42,166 nucleotides of DNA. Origin: Streptomyces sp. ISL-66. GTDB taxonomy: Bacteria > Actinomycetota > Actinomycetes > Streptomycetales > Streptomycetaceae. A program made the translations under genes and the position numbers. Under the pieces are notes generated by a model. The model made no database searches and had not been told where the DNA came from. It saw only the letters and a list, made by a program, of their open reading frames with translations. Below, in pieces: positions 32,736-39,826 of the stretch (positions within the stretch are counted from its first letter, which is position 1; each line of letters begins with the position of its first letter). Location: contig NZ_JAGGOW010000181.1 in the NCBI RefSeq assembly GCF_018614135.1, positions 1 through 42,166 of the forward strand, written 5' to 3'.

Positions 32736-33683
32736 TTGCGCGCCATGGCCGTCGCCACCGCCCTGCTCATAGCCACCATCGCAGCCTCCCCCGCCCAGGC
32801 CTCCCAGACCTCCCAGGCCGATCCCAAGCCGGACCACGTCTTCGCTGACCCGGGCCAGCGCCCGGCCCACGGCAATGCCAATGCCGCTCCCGGCGAGACC
32901 GGGACCACCGCCGGCAGACTGGAGTCGCGCATCCTGCCGATCGTCCACATCTGCAGCCCGACGCTGCGGATCCGCGCCCAGGAGATGACCGCCGCCCAGC
33001 TGACGGCGACCTGCACGAGCCTGGCCAACCAGGACGCCTACTTCCACGGCGTGGTCAAGGACTCCGGGCCGGTCGCGAACGACTACAACACAACCCTGGA
33101 GGTCGACGTCTTCAACTCCAGCGCCGACTACAAGGCCTACGCGAGGAAGATCTACGGCATCGACACCAACAACGGCGGCATGTACCTGGAGGGAGACCCC
33201 TCCAAGACGGGCAACCAGCCGCGGTTCATATGCTACGAGCGCACCGATGCGAGCCCCGGCTGGCAGATATGGAACCTCAACCACGAGTACACCCACTACC
33301 TCGACGGCCGCTTCAACCTGTACGGCGACTTCAACGCCAGCCAGACCACCCCCACCGTGTGGTGGGGCGAGGGCATCGCGGAGTACATCTCCTACTCCTA
33401 CCGCGGCGTCACCTACGCCAGCGCGGTCGCCGAGGCCGGCAAGCACACGTACTCCCTGCAGACGCTGTTCGACACCACCTACGCCAACAGCGACGTCAGC
33501 CGCACCTACAACTGGGGCTACCTTGCCGCCCGCTACATGGTCGAGAAGCACCCGGCCGACGTCAGCACCGTCCTCGGCTACTACCGCGCAGGAGACTGGA
33601 CCGCCGCCCGTTCCTTCCTCACCTCGCTGGACTATGAGAGCGACTGGAACGCCTGGCTGACAGCCGTGGCAGCGGGCGCCTGA
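32736..33683 (+). CDS. Secreted mini-collagenase (peptidase M9 catalytic module only)
   Basis: A 315-residue exported zinc protease. The signal peptide covers residues 1-23. After a disordered linker (about 24-65) comes the M9 peptidase module: NTTLEVDVFNSSADYKAYA, then HEYTHYLDGRF with zinc ligands His183 and His187 and catalytic Glu184, and WWGEGIAEYIS with Glu212 as third ligand. Streptomyces M9 collagenases normally have a ~300-residue activator domain before this and often accessory domains after; both are absent. TTG 32736 is chosen because AGGAG lies six bases before it, whereas ATG 32745 would be 15 bases away. It lies among integrase and IS debris. Confidence 0.9.
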   Translation: MRAMAVATALLIATIAASPAQASQTSQADPKPDHVFADPGQRPAHGNANAAPGETGTTAGRLESRILPIVHICSPTLRIRAQEMTAAQLTATCTSLANQDAYFHGVVKDSGPVANDYNTTLEVDVFNSSADYKAYARKIYGIDTNNGGMYLEGDPSKTGNQPRFICYERTDASPGWQIWNLNHEYTHYLDGRFNLYGDFNASQTTPTVWWGEGIAEYISYSYRGVTYASAVAEAGKHTYSLQTLFDTTYANSDVSRTYNWGYLAARYMVEKHPADVSTVLGYYRAGDWTAARSFLTSLDYESDWNAWLTAVAAGA

Positions 33684-33964
33684 GCCGTACGCCTGTTACG
33701 GCCGGACTCCCCCGAACAAGCATCAACAGCCCCTGAAAGGACGAAGGTTCCGTTCGATCTTTCGATCGGACGGGATCTCGTCACCATTCGTGAGCTAACA
33801 CAGCAACTCAAAGGGCAGGCTCCAGAAACTCCGCCGTGAGGGTACCGCCCCGGTTGCCGCCACCCTGGAGCAGGCCCGCTGCGGGGAGGTTCAGCACCAT
33901 CGCTCGGTGGGTCCATGCCGCCCGACGTGGTTTCACGCGTCGAAGCAGTCGCTACTGAGCGCTT
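33684..33964. other. Gene-free stretch after the collagenase
   Basis: Contains one hairpin (listed) and no convincing coding frame. The right part is joined to the transposase fragment and may be the inner part of its IS end, but no terminal repeat was recognised. Confidence 0.4.
33750..33773 (+). terminator. Hairpin downstream of collagenase
   Basis: CCGTTCGATC and GATCGGACGG pair over 10 bp with one mismatch around TTTC, 67 bp after the collagenase stop. A reasonable terminator, without a T-run. Confidence 0.5.
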
Positions 33965-34492
33965 TCAGCGTTGCCTCTCCAGGGTGAGGACTGCCTTGGC
34001 GATTGACGTCATGCGGTTGGGGCCGATGCGGGATCTTCGGAAGATTCGCCGGGATTTCAGCAGGGCCATGCCGCGTTCAACGGGTGCTCGGGCCGTGGCG
34101 AGTGCCCGGTTGAGCGTCCGGTGTGTGGGAGAGAGTTGTCCGCCGGGGGGTCGTCTGCGTCCGGTGGTGACCCAGGGACCGGCGCCCGTGTAGGCACGGT
34201 CGGCCAGGACGGGGACGCCCTGGCGTTCGCAGATCCGGATGATGCGGTGTGTGCGGGCCGCGGTCAGGTCGTGGCACCAGCCCGGCGAGGCTGGGGAGAT
34301 CCACAGCACCTGGCCGGCTGGATCGGTCACGACCTGCACGTTCACGCCGTGGCGGCGGTGCTTGTGGGAGTAGTCGGCGCGGCTGTCGCCGACGCGGTCG
34401 CACTCGGCGAGCGTCCCGTCGAGCAGAACGTACTGCGGGGTGCTCTCACCCAGGACCTTCGTCACCTTCGCCGCATCCACAGCAGCCAGCAT
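33965..34492 (-). pseudogene. C-terminal part of a DDE_Tnp_4/IS5-type transposase
   Basis: 175 codons remain. The fragment reads AAKVTKVLGESTPQYVLLDG (first catalytic Asp), HKHRRHGVNVQVVTDPAG, GVPVLADRAYTGAG (second Asp) and ARAPVERGMALLKSRR (Glu), ending at TGA 33965. The DDE triad is thus complete, but the N-terminal ~80-100 residues with the HTH are missing. The break lies at 34492/34493, where the integrase fragment begins on the other strand. An ATG happens to lie at the break, so a short protein could be made, but it would lack DNA binding. Confidence 0.8.
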
Positions 34493-35033
34493 CGGCGAGG
34501 TATCCGGAGTCCGCGTCAAGGACATCGACACCGACACCGACACCGACAACTGGATCTGGACCGTACGACGGCAGACCACCCCCGCCCAAGGCGGGCTCGT
34601 CGACAAGGCCACCAAGGGAAAGCGCGCCCGCAAGGTACCCCTCATCGAAGAAGTACGGCCGATGGTCGCCCAGCGGCTGCCGGCCGTCGGCAATGACCCC
34701 GATGCCCGGATCTTCTTCGGACCGCGTGGCGGTCGCATCTCCACCGCCGTCCTGCGCGACGCCACTCACTGGGACGACGTCGTCACGGAACTCGGCTTCG
34801 AACACCTACGACGACACGACCTGCGCCACACCGGACTGACCCGGTTCGCCGACGCCGGCGTGCCGCTCCACGTCCTGCGCAAGATCGCCGGACACGGCTC
34901 GCTGACCACCACTCAGCGCTACCTGCACCCCGACGCCGGCCAGATCACCGCAGCCGGTGCCGCGCTGTCTGCGCACCTCATGGTGCCCCGTGCACCTCGT
35001 TCCCTGCCAGTCACGGCCATCACCGCGATCTGA
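34493..35033 (+). pseudogene. Tyrosine recombinase (integrase), C-terminal half
   Basis: The fragment begins GEVSGVRVKDIDTDTDTDNW and keeps the second catalytic box HDLRHTGLTRFADAG, the GHGSLTTTQRYLHPD box with the Tyr nucleophile, and an intact C terminus. The N-terminal arm- and core-binding domains and the first catalytic Arg are missing, cut at a junction with a transposase on the opposite strand. An apparent start at 34440 lies in the transposase and is accidental. It points at tRNA-Pro 110 bp downstream, as integrases of tRNA-targeting elements do. A GACACC repeat gives the DTDTDT stretch. Confidence 0.88.
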
Positions 35034-35048
35034 CCCGCACTGACCGTC

Positions 35049-35080
35049 CTGGTCCCCAACTGGTCCCCAACTGGTCCCCG
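35049..35080 (+). repeat. 11-bp direct repeats after the integrase, possible arm-type sites
   Basis: CTGGTCCCCAA occurs three times in tandem (the last copy ends in G). Repeats of this kind directly between an integrase stop and a tRNA are commonly the arm sites bound by the integrase near attachment sites; here it is inferred from position. Confidence 0.6.
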
Positions 35081-35090
35081 AAAACGATCA

Positions 35091-35124
35091 AGGGGCCGTT
35101 TTGGATTGCTCCAAAACGGCCCCT
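35091..35124 (-). terminator. Perfect 15-bp hairpin downstream of tRNA-Pro
   Basis: AGGGGCCGTTTTGGA and TCCAAAACGGCCCCT are separated by TTGC. On the - strand it lies 19 bp beyond the tRNA 3' end and is followed by TTGATCGTTTTCG, so it is a good terminator for the tRNA transcript. Confidence 0.85.
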
Positions 35125-35142
35125 GACCTCGACTCTTACGAG

Positions 35143-35216
<74 letters not shown>

Positions 35217-35363
35217 ATGCCCGCTGACCTGGGGTTTCCCCTGGTTGAACGTGCAGGAGAACAATACCGCACTTCGCGAGGTGGTCGCGCGCACCCCGCG
35301 CGCCGGGGTCGTCGGTGGGGCGGGGCTTGACCTCAAGTGCGCTTGGGGTTGAAGGATCGGGCC

Positions 35364-36065
35364 ATGACACAGGCAACCGCGGACACCGGGTTCCGTTACG
35401 AGGACCTCTCGCCGCTCATCACGCTCATGACCGGAGCCGAGAAGCACGGTCCGGCCGCCTCCTCCACGCTGGACGCGCTGTGGGTGCTCTACGACCGGGT
35501 GCTGCGCGTGGGGCCCGGCACCGCCGAGGACGCCGGGCGCGACCGGTTCCTCCTGTCCAAGGGGCACGGGCCGATGGCCTACTACGCCGTCCTCGCCGCC
35601 AAAGGGTTCATCCCCGTCGACTGGCTGAGCGGTTTCGGCTCGTACGACTCCCCCCTCGGGCACCATCCCGACCGCACCCTCATCCCCGGCGTGGAGATCG
35701 GCAGCGGCTCCCTCGGGCACGGTCTGCCGCTCGCCGTCGGGAGCGCGCTCGGGCTGCGGGCGCAGGGGCTGACCGACCCGGCGGTGTGGGTGCTGATCGG
35801 TGACGCCGAGTTGGACGAGGGCAGCAACCACGAGGCGATCGCGTACGCCGGGCCGGCCGGGCTGGAGCGACTGCACACGATCGTGATCGACAACGACTCC
35901 TCGACCCACGGCTGGCCCGGCGGCATCGCCGCCCGTTTCGAGGCGGCCGGATGGTCGGCGCTCACCGTGGACGGCCGGGACCATGCCGCACTGCACGCCG
36001 CCTACACCGCACCGCACCCGGGCCGGCCGCACGCCGTCGTCGCCCGCGTCGAGAAGAAGCAGTAG
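35364..36065 (+). CDS. Transketolase, N-terminal subunit
   Basis: A 233-residue protein equal to the thiamine-diphosphate-binding half of transketolase. It has FLLSKGHGPMAYYAVLAAKG, GSLGHGLPLAVGSALGLR, and the TPP motif GDAELDEGSNHEAI followed by IDNDSST. It moves two-carbon units between sugar phosphates together with the next gene product. ATG 35364 is preceded by AAGGA. The two-gene form is common in actinobacteria and archaea and is separate from the main one-piece tkt; a specific pathway cannot be named from context. It lies right beside tRNA-Pro. Confidence 0.92.
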   Translation: MTQATADTGFRYEDLSPLITLMTGAEKHGPAASSTLDALWVLYDRVLRVGPGTAEDAGRDRFLLSKGHGPMAYYAVLAAKGFIPVDWLSGFGSYDSPLGHHPDRTLIPGVEIGSGSLGHGLPLAVGSALGLRAQGLTDPAVWVLIGDAELDEGSNHEAIAYAGPAGLERLHTIVIDNDSSTHGWPGGIAARFEAAGWSALTVDGRDHAALHAAYTAPHPGRPHAVVARVEKKQ

Positions 36066-36095
36066 CGAAATCCGCACCAGGAAGCAGGGGGAGAC

Positions 36096-36995
36096 ATGGA
36101 CACCATGCGCGAACGGTTCATCTCAGTCACATCCGACGCACTCGACGAAGATCCCCGGCTGGCCCTCGTGCTCGCCGAGATCACCGTGGACGGCTTCCGC
36201 CCCGCCCAGGGCCGCCACCCGGACCGGGTGATCAACGTCGGCATCCGCGAGCAGTTGCTCGTCGGCGTCGGCGGCGGGCTGGCGCTCACGGGGCTGCGGC
36301 CCGTCGTGCACACCTTCGCCAGTTTCCTGGTGGAGCGCCCCTTCGAGCAGATCAAGCTCGACTTCGGGCACCACGGCACGGGCGGGGTCCTGGTCAGCGC
36401 GAACGGCAGTTACGACTGGCCGGCCGGCGGCTTCACCCACATGGCCCCGGGTGACGTGGCCCTGCTGGACACCCTGGACGGCTGGACCGTGCACGTCCCG
36501 GGCCATCCCGACGAGGCCGAGGCGCTGCTGCGCCACGCCTACGCCGCCGGGGACGACAAGGTGTACGTCCGGCTCTCCGCGCAGTCGAACGCCGAGGCCC
36601 GTCCCGTCACCGGCCTGGGCTTCCAGACCGTACGGGAGGGACGCGCGGGCGTCGTGGTCGCCGTCGGCCCGCTGCTCGACAACGTCCTCGCCGCGACCGA
36701 GGGCATGGACGTGAGCGTCCTGTACGCGCCGACCGTGCGGCCCTTCGACGACGCGGCGCTCCTGGCGGCCGCCGGGCGCGCCACGGCGGACGTGGTCCTG
36801 GTGGAGCCGTACCTCGCGGGCACCTCCACGGCGGCCGCCAACGACGCCCTGGCGCAGCTCCCGCACCGGGTGCTCGGCCTGGGCGTCGGCCGCGCCGAGC
36901 TGCGCCGCTACGGCACGCTCGACGAGCACACGGCCGCGCACGGACTGGATCCGGCTTCACTGCGCGCTCGCCTCGCCGCGTTCACCCCGGCCTGA
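36096..36995 (+). CDS. Transketolase, C-terminal subunit
   Basis: A 299-residue partner protein with the pyrimidine-binding domain (RVINVGIREQLLVGVGGGLA, with the catalytic Glu of the GIxEQ-type motif, then RPVVHTFASFLVERPFEQIK) and the C-terminal transketolase domain (VSVLYAPTVRPFDDAALLAA, VVLVEPYLAGTS). GGGGGAG lies seven bases before ATG 36096, 30 bp after the first subunit's stop, so the two are one operon and form an alpha2beta2 enzyme. The 3' end overlaps the next, convergent gene by 14 bp. Confidence 0.92.
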   Translation: MDTMRERFISVTSDALDEDPRLALVLAEITVDGFRPAQGRHPDRVINVGIREQLLVGVGGGLALTGLRPVVHTFASFLVERPFEQIKLDFGHHGTGGVLVSANGSYDWPAGGFTHMAPGDVALLDTLDGWTVHVPGHPDEAEALLRHAYAAGDDKVYVRLSAQSNAEARPVTGLGFQTVREGRAGVVVAVGPLLDNVLAATEGMDVSVLYAPTVRPFDDAALLAAAGRATADVVLVEPYLAGTSTAAANDALAQLPHRVLGLGVGRAELRRYGTLDEHTAAHGLDPASLRARLAAFTPA

Positions 36996-37389
36996 GCTCC
37001 TGCCCGCCTCCCGCCGCGCCCCCGCCCAGCTCCGGGTGGGCCGCGGCGAGGCGTTTGGGGGCCGCCTGGAGCCAGGAGTCGGTCAGGATCGAGCGCAGCT
37101 CCCGCGCGTCCTCGACGGCCGCGAGCCGGACCCGGAGCCAGGCGTAGTTGTCGTCGTGGCCCGGCCGTATGAAGAACTTCTCCGGTTCCGCCTCGATCAG
37201 CCCGGCCCGGTCCTCCTTGGGGCACTTCACCCCGATCGAGGTGTCGTCATCGGCCAGCGCGGCGAAGATCTTCCCGCTCTTCCCGCTCTTGCCGCCCACC
37301 CGGAAGGTCGGCATGCCCCAGGCGAGCTTCTCGCTGCTGTCCGGAAGCGACAGCGCGATCGTCCGGACGTCCTCCGCCGTCGTGGCCAT
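36982..37389 (-). CDS. YjbR/MmcQ-family DNA-binding-like protein
   Basis: A 135-residue cytoplasmic protein of the YjbR (CyaY-like) fold: starts TAEDVRTIALSLPDSSEKLA, then WGMPTFRVGGK, then FFIRPGHDDNYAWLRVRLAA. These small proteins are annotated as DNA-binding, but their role is not established. Start ATG 37389 gives the family's usual length. A 9-bp duplication gives the GKSGKSGK stretch. It is convergent with the transketolase operon. Confidence 0.87.
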   Translation of the reverse strand: MATTAEDVRTIALSLPDSSEKLAWGMPTFRVGGKSGKSGKIFAALADDDTSIGVKCPKEDRAGLIEAEPEKFFIRPGHDDNYAWLRVRLAAVEDARELRSILTDSWLQAAPKRLAAAHPELGGGAAGGGQELRPG

Positions 37390-37549
37390 CCCCGCGGCTC
37401 CTCTCCAGCCCTCTCCCCCGGCGCCCGCCGGCCCCCGGTGGTCCCTCGTCTCCGACCGTAGCCCCGGGCACTGACAAGCGCGCCCGCTCCCGAGCAGCGA
37501 GGTCCCGCGGCTTCGCCAACCCCTCACCCCTCACCCCTCACCCACACCC

Positions 37550-38149
37550 TCACCCGCACCGGTCCGCCGTCCGGTCCGCCGCCCGCAGTTCGTCCCCGCG
37601 CCGCGCCTCCCGCCGGTCCTCGCGTTCGTGCACCAGCTCCACCAGCTCGGCCGCCAGCGCCTTCACCGTCGCCAGCCCCGCCAGACCCCACCGCCTCGGC
37701 ACCACGTCCACCGCGCACACCGTCCCCAGGACGATCCCGCGCCGGTCGGTCAGCGGCGCGCCCGCGTAGGAGCGCACCCCGCTCTCGTCCACGACGGCGT
37801 TGCCCGCGAAGCGCGCGAAGTCCCGTACGTCCTCCAGCACCAGGGCGCGCCGCCGCACCACGACGTGCGGGCAGTAGCCGTGGTCCCTGGCGAGCACCCG
37901 TGCCGGGTACCCGCTCGCCGGGGCGTCGGCGGCGTGGTGCAGCCCGGCGAAGAACTGCCGTTCCTCGTTGATGAAGTTGATTCCGGCGTACGGCGCGGCC
38001 AGCGCGTCCGCGACCTTGCGCGCGAAGGCGTCCAGCTCACCGTCCGCCCGCTCCCCCAGGCCCAGTTCACGCAGCCGGGCGACGCGCGCGGGTGCCTCCC
38101 GGTCCACCGGCGTGAGCAGCAGGTGCCCGGTCGACTCGTAGTAGGTCAT
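37550..38149 (-). CDS. GAF-domain sensory protein
   Basis: A 199-residue soluble protein with a single GAF domain (about residues 30-180): GINFINEERQFFAGLHHA, DHGYCPHVVVRRRALVLEDV, SYAGAPLTDRRGIVLGTVCA and VDVVPRRWG. GAF domains bind small ligands such as haem, nucleotides or flavins; the Cys in HGYCPH recalls redox or gas-sensing members, which is only suggestive. GGGGGAG lies six bases before ATG 38149. It begins 22 bp after cvnD, so it is the fifth gene of the conservon operon and may feed a signal into it. Confidence 0.85.
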   Translation of the reverse strand: MTYYESTGHLLLTPVDREAPARVARLRELGLGERADGELDAFARKVADALAAPYAGINFINEERQFFAGLHHAADAPASGYPARVLARDHGYCPHVVVRRRALVLEDVRDFARFAGNAVVDESGVRSYAGAPLTDRRGIVLGTVCAVDVVPRRWGLAGLATVKALAAELVELVHEREDRREARRGDELRAADRTADRCG

Positions 38150-38171
38150 GGTGTCTCCCCCGAATCCCGTA

Positions 38172-38840
38172 TCACTCCGAATACTTCGCATGGTTCGTGT
38201 CGTGCGTGTGGTTCGTGTCGTGCGTGTGGCTCGCATCGTCCGTGTCGTTCGCATGGTTCGCGCGGTTCGATCGCTGCGCCTGTTGCGCGTACGGGGCCCG
38301 CGAAGGTCCGGCCGCCGACAGCAGGTGGTGGACGAGGGCGGCCAGTGTCCCCGTGCCGGAGCCCGGCAGCCGCGCGTCGCACCGTACGACGGGCACCTCC
38401 GGCCCGAGCCCGACCGCCTCCCGCACCTCGTCGGCGGCGTAGCGGTGCCCGCCGTCGAACTCGTTGACGGCGACGATGAATCCGATCCCGCGCCGTTCGA
38501 AGAAGTCCACGGCGGGAAAGCAGTCGGCGAGGCGGCGCGTGTCGGCGAGCACCACCGCCCCCAGCGCGCCCGCGCACAGCTCCTCCCACAGGAACCAGAA
38601 GCGCTGCTGGCCGGGCGTGCCGAAGAGGTAGAGCACGTGCCGCTCGTCCAGGGTGATCCGCCCGAAGTCCAGCGCCACGGTCGTGGTCGTCTTCGCCTCG
38701 ACCCCGTCCAGCGGGTCGGCGGTCTCGCTCAGTCCGCTCAGCACCTCCTCGGTGCTCAGCGGCTCGATCTCGCTCACCGCGCCCACGAAGGTGGTCTTGC
38801 CCGCCCCGAACCCGCCCGCGACCAGGATCTTCAAGGTCAC
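38172..38840 (-). CDS. cvnD: Conservon GTPase CvnD
   Basis: A 222-residue Ras-like ATP/GTP-binding protein. P-loop GGFGAGKTT, switch TTTTVALDFGRITL, G3-like FGTPGQQRFWFLW, and G4-like NEFDG. In conservons it works with CvnA-C at the membrane as a G-protein-coupled-like module. I chose GTG 38840 because it begins at VTLKILVAGGFG like relatives; ATG 38885 would overlap cvnC by 23 bp. The C terminus is odd: about 30 residues rich in His, Asn, Asp and Thr (NDTDDASHTHDTNHTHDTNH) encoded by an 18-bp repeat, absent from typical CvnD. Confidence 0.92.
   Translation of the reverse strand: MTLKILVAGGFGAGKTTFVGAVSEIEPLSTEEVLSGLSETADPLDGVEAKTTTTVALDFGRITLDERHVLYLFGTPGQQRFWFLWEELCAGALGAVVLADTRRLADCFPAVDFFERRGIGFIVAVNEFDGGHRYAADEVREAVGLGPEVPVVRCDARLPGSGTGTLAALVHHLLSAAGPSRAPYAQQAQRSNRANHANDTDDASHTHDTNHTHDTNHAKYSE
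38192..38245 (-). repeat. 18-bp in-frame tandem repeat in the cvnD tail
   Basis: Two exact copies of GGTTCGTGTCGTGCGTGT (read on +) and a third with four changes. It encodes HDTNHT-like units at the C terminus of CvnD; degenerate copies extend to about 38270. Confidence 0.85.
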
Positions 38841-38862
38841 GGGAAGGCCCTGGACGGGTGGC

Positions 38863-39360
38863 TCACAACCTTTTGCGCAGGCCATCGAGCACCGCCCGGA
38901 GCAGGGACTGGTCGTCGGCGGCGATGGAGCCGCCCGGGAAGCGCGGCGCCCTCACGGTCACGGCCCCGTGTTCCATCAGGTCCGACAGGAGCACCTTCAC
39001 CACCACCGCGGGCAGCCGCAGGTGTCCCGCCACCTCGGCGACCGTGACGGCCGCCGCGCCCGCGCACAGCCGGAGCGCGAGCGTGTGTTCGGGGCCGAGC
39101 GGTGCGCGCGGGCGTACGCCGGTCGCCGTGACCAGTGACAGCAGATCCAGGGCGACGGCCGGCCGGGTCCGCCCGCCGCTCGCCGTGTAGGGGCGCATGA
39201 CCCGGCCCGCGGAGTCGTCCACCCACGGGGTATCGCGCGGCGCGCCCGGGGGCCCCAAAACCCCGAAGGTCGCCGTCGCACCCCTCGCTCGGGCACTCCT
39301 CGCCCCGGCGTTCCTCGTCCCGACCCCCGTCGCCCCGACCCCCGTCGCCCCGGTCGCCAT
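38863..39360 (-). CDS. cvnC: Conservon DUF742 protein CvnC
   Basis: A 165-residue protein with a DUF742 winged-helix-like domain: VMRPYTASGGRTRPAVALDL, LSLVTATG, then LRLCAGAAAVTVAEVAGHL, LPAVVVKVLLSDLMEHG, and the C-terminal LLRAVLDGLRKRL. ATG 39360 shares one base with the stop of cvnB (TGATG). The first 50 residues are low complexity (GATGVGATGVGTR) from a 15-bp-like repeat. It is the third component of the conservon complex. Confidence 0.92.
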   Translation of the reverse strand: MATGATGVGATGVGTRNAGARSARARGATATFGVLGPPGAPRDTPWVDDSAGRVMRPYTASGGRTRPAVALDLLSLVTATGVRPRAPLGPEHTLALRLCAGAAAVTVAEVAGHLRLPAVVVKVLLSDLMEHGAVTVRAPRFPGGSIAADDQSLLRAVLDGLRKRL

Positions 39361-39788
39361 CACTCCGTGCCGGCGGCGGGCCGCCTCGGCGGAGCCGCCA
39401 GGTACGGACGCACGCTCTTCACCAGCATCGCCATCTCGTAGCCGAGCACGCCCGCGTCGGCCTCCCGTTCCGCCAGTACGGCCAGACAGGTGCCGGACCC
39501 CGCGGCCGACACGAAGACCAGGGCGGAGTCGAGCTCGACCACCACCTGCCGGACCTCGGCGCCGTCCGCGAACCGCGATCCGGCGCTGCGGCCCAGCGAG
39601 TACAGCCCGGAGGCCAGCGCCGCCAAGTGGTCGGCGCTGTCGGCGTCGAGCCCGTGCACGCACGTGACGAGCCCGTCGGCGGTCAGCAGCACCGCGCTGC
39701 GCGTGTACGGCACCCGCTGGACCAGGCCGCTGAGCAGCCAGTCGAGATCCGAGAGCCGACTGGTCGTGGTCGCCACTTCGCCGCCCAT
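39360..39788 (-). CDS. cvnB: Conservon roadblock/LC7 protein CvnB
   Basis: A 142-residue roadblock/LC7-fold protein: DLDWLLSGLVQRVPYTRSAV, LLTADGLVTCVHGLD, HLAALASGLYSLGRSAGSRF, and MAMLVKSVRPYLAAP. Roadblock proteins dimerise and act as GTPase-binding partners, fitting CvnD. AAGGAG lies nine bases before ATG 39788, 38 bp after the cvnA stop. Confidence 0.94.
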   Translation of the reverse strand: MGGEVATTTSRLSDLDWLLSGLVQRVPYTRSAVLLTADGLVTCVHGLDADSADHLAALASGLYSLGRSAGSRFADGAEVRQVVVELDSALVFVSAAGSGTCLAVLAEREADAGVLGYEMAMLVKSVRPYLAAPPRRPAAGTE

Positions 39789-39826
39789 GGGGGTGCGCTC
39801 CTTCGCTGTCGGGTGAGAGGCCGGGG

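Noticed and set aside
34440..34492. First 18 codons of the apparent integrase ORF as its true N terminus
   Set aside because: These bases belong to the transposase on the other strand; the integrase homology starts at the junction.
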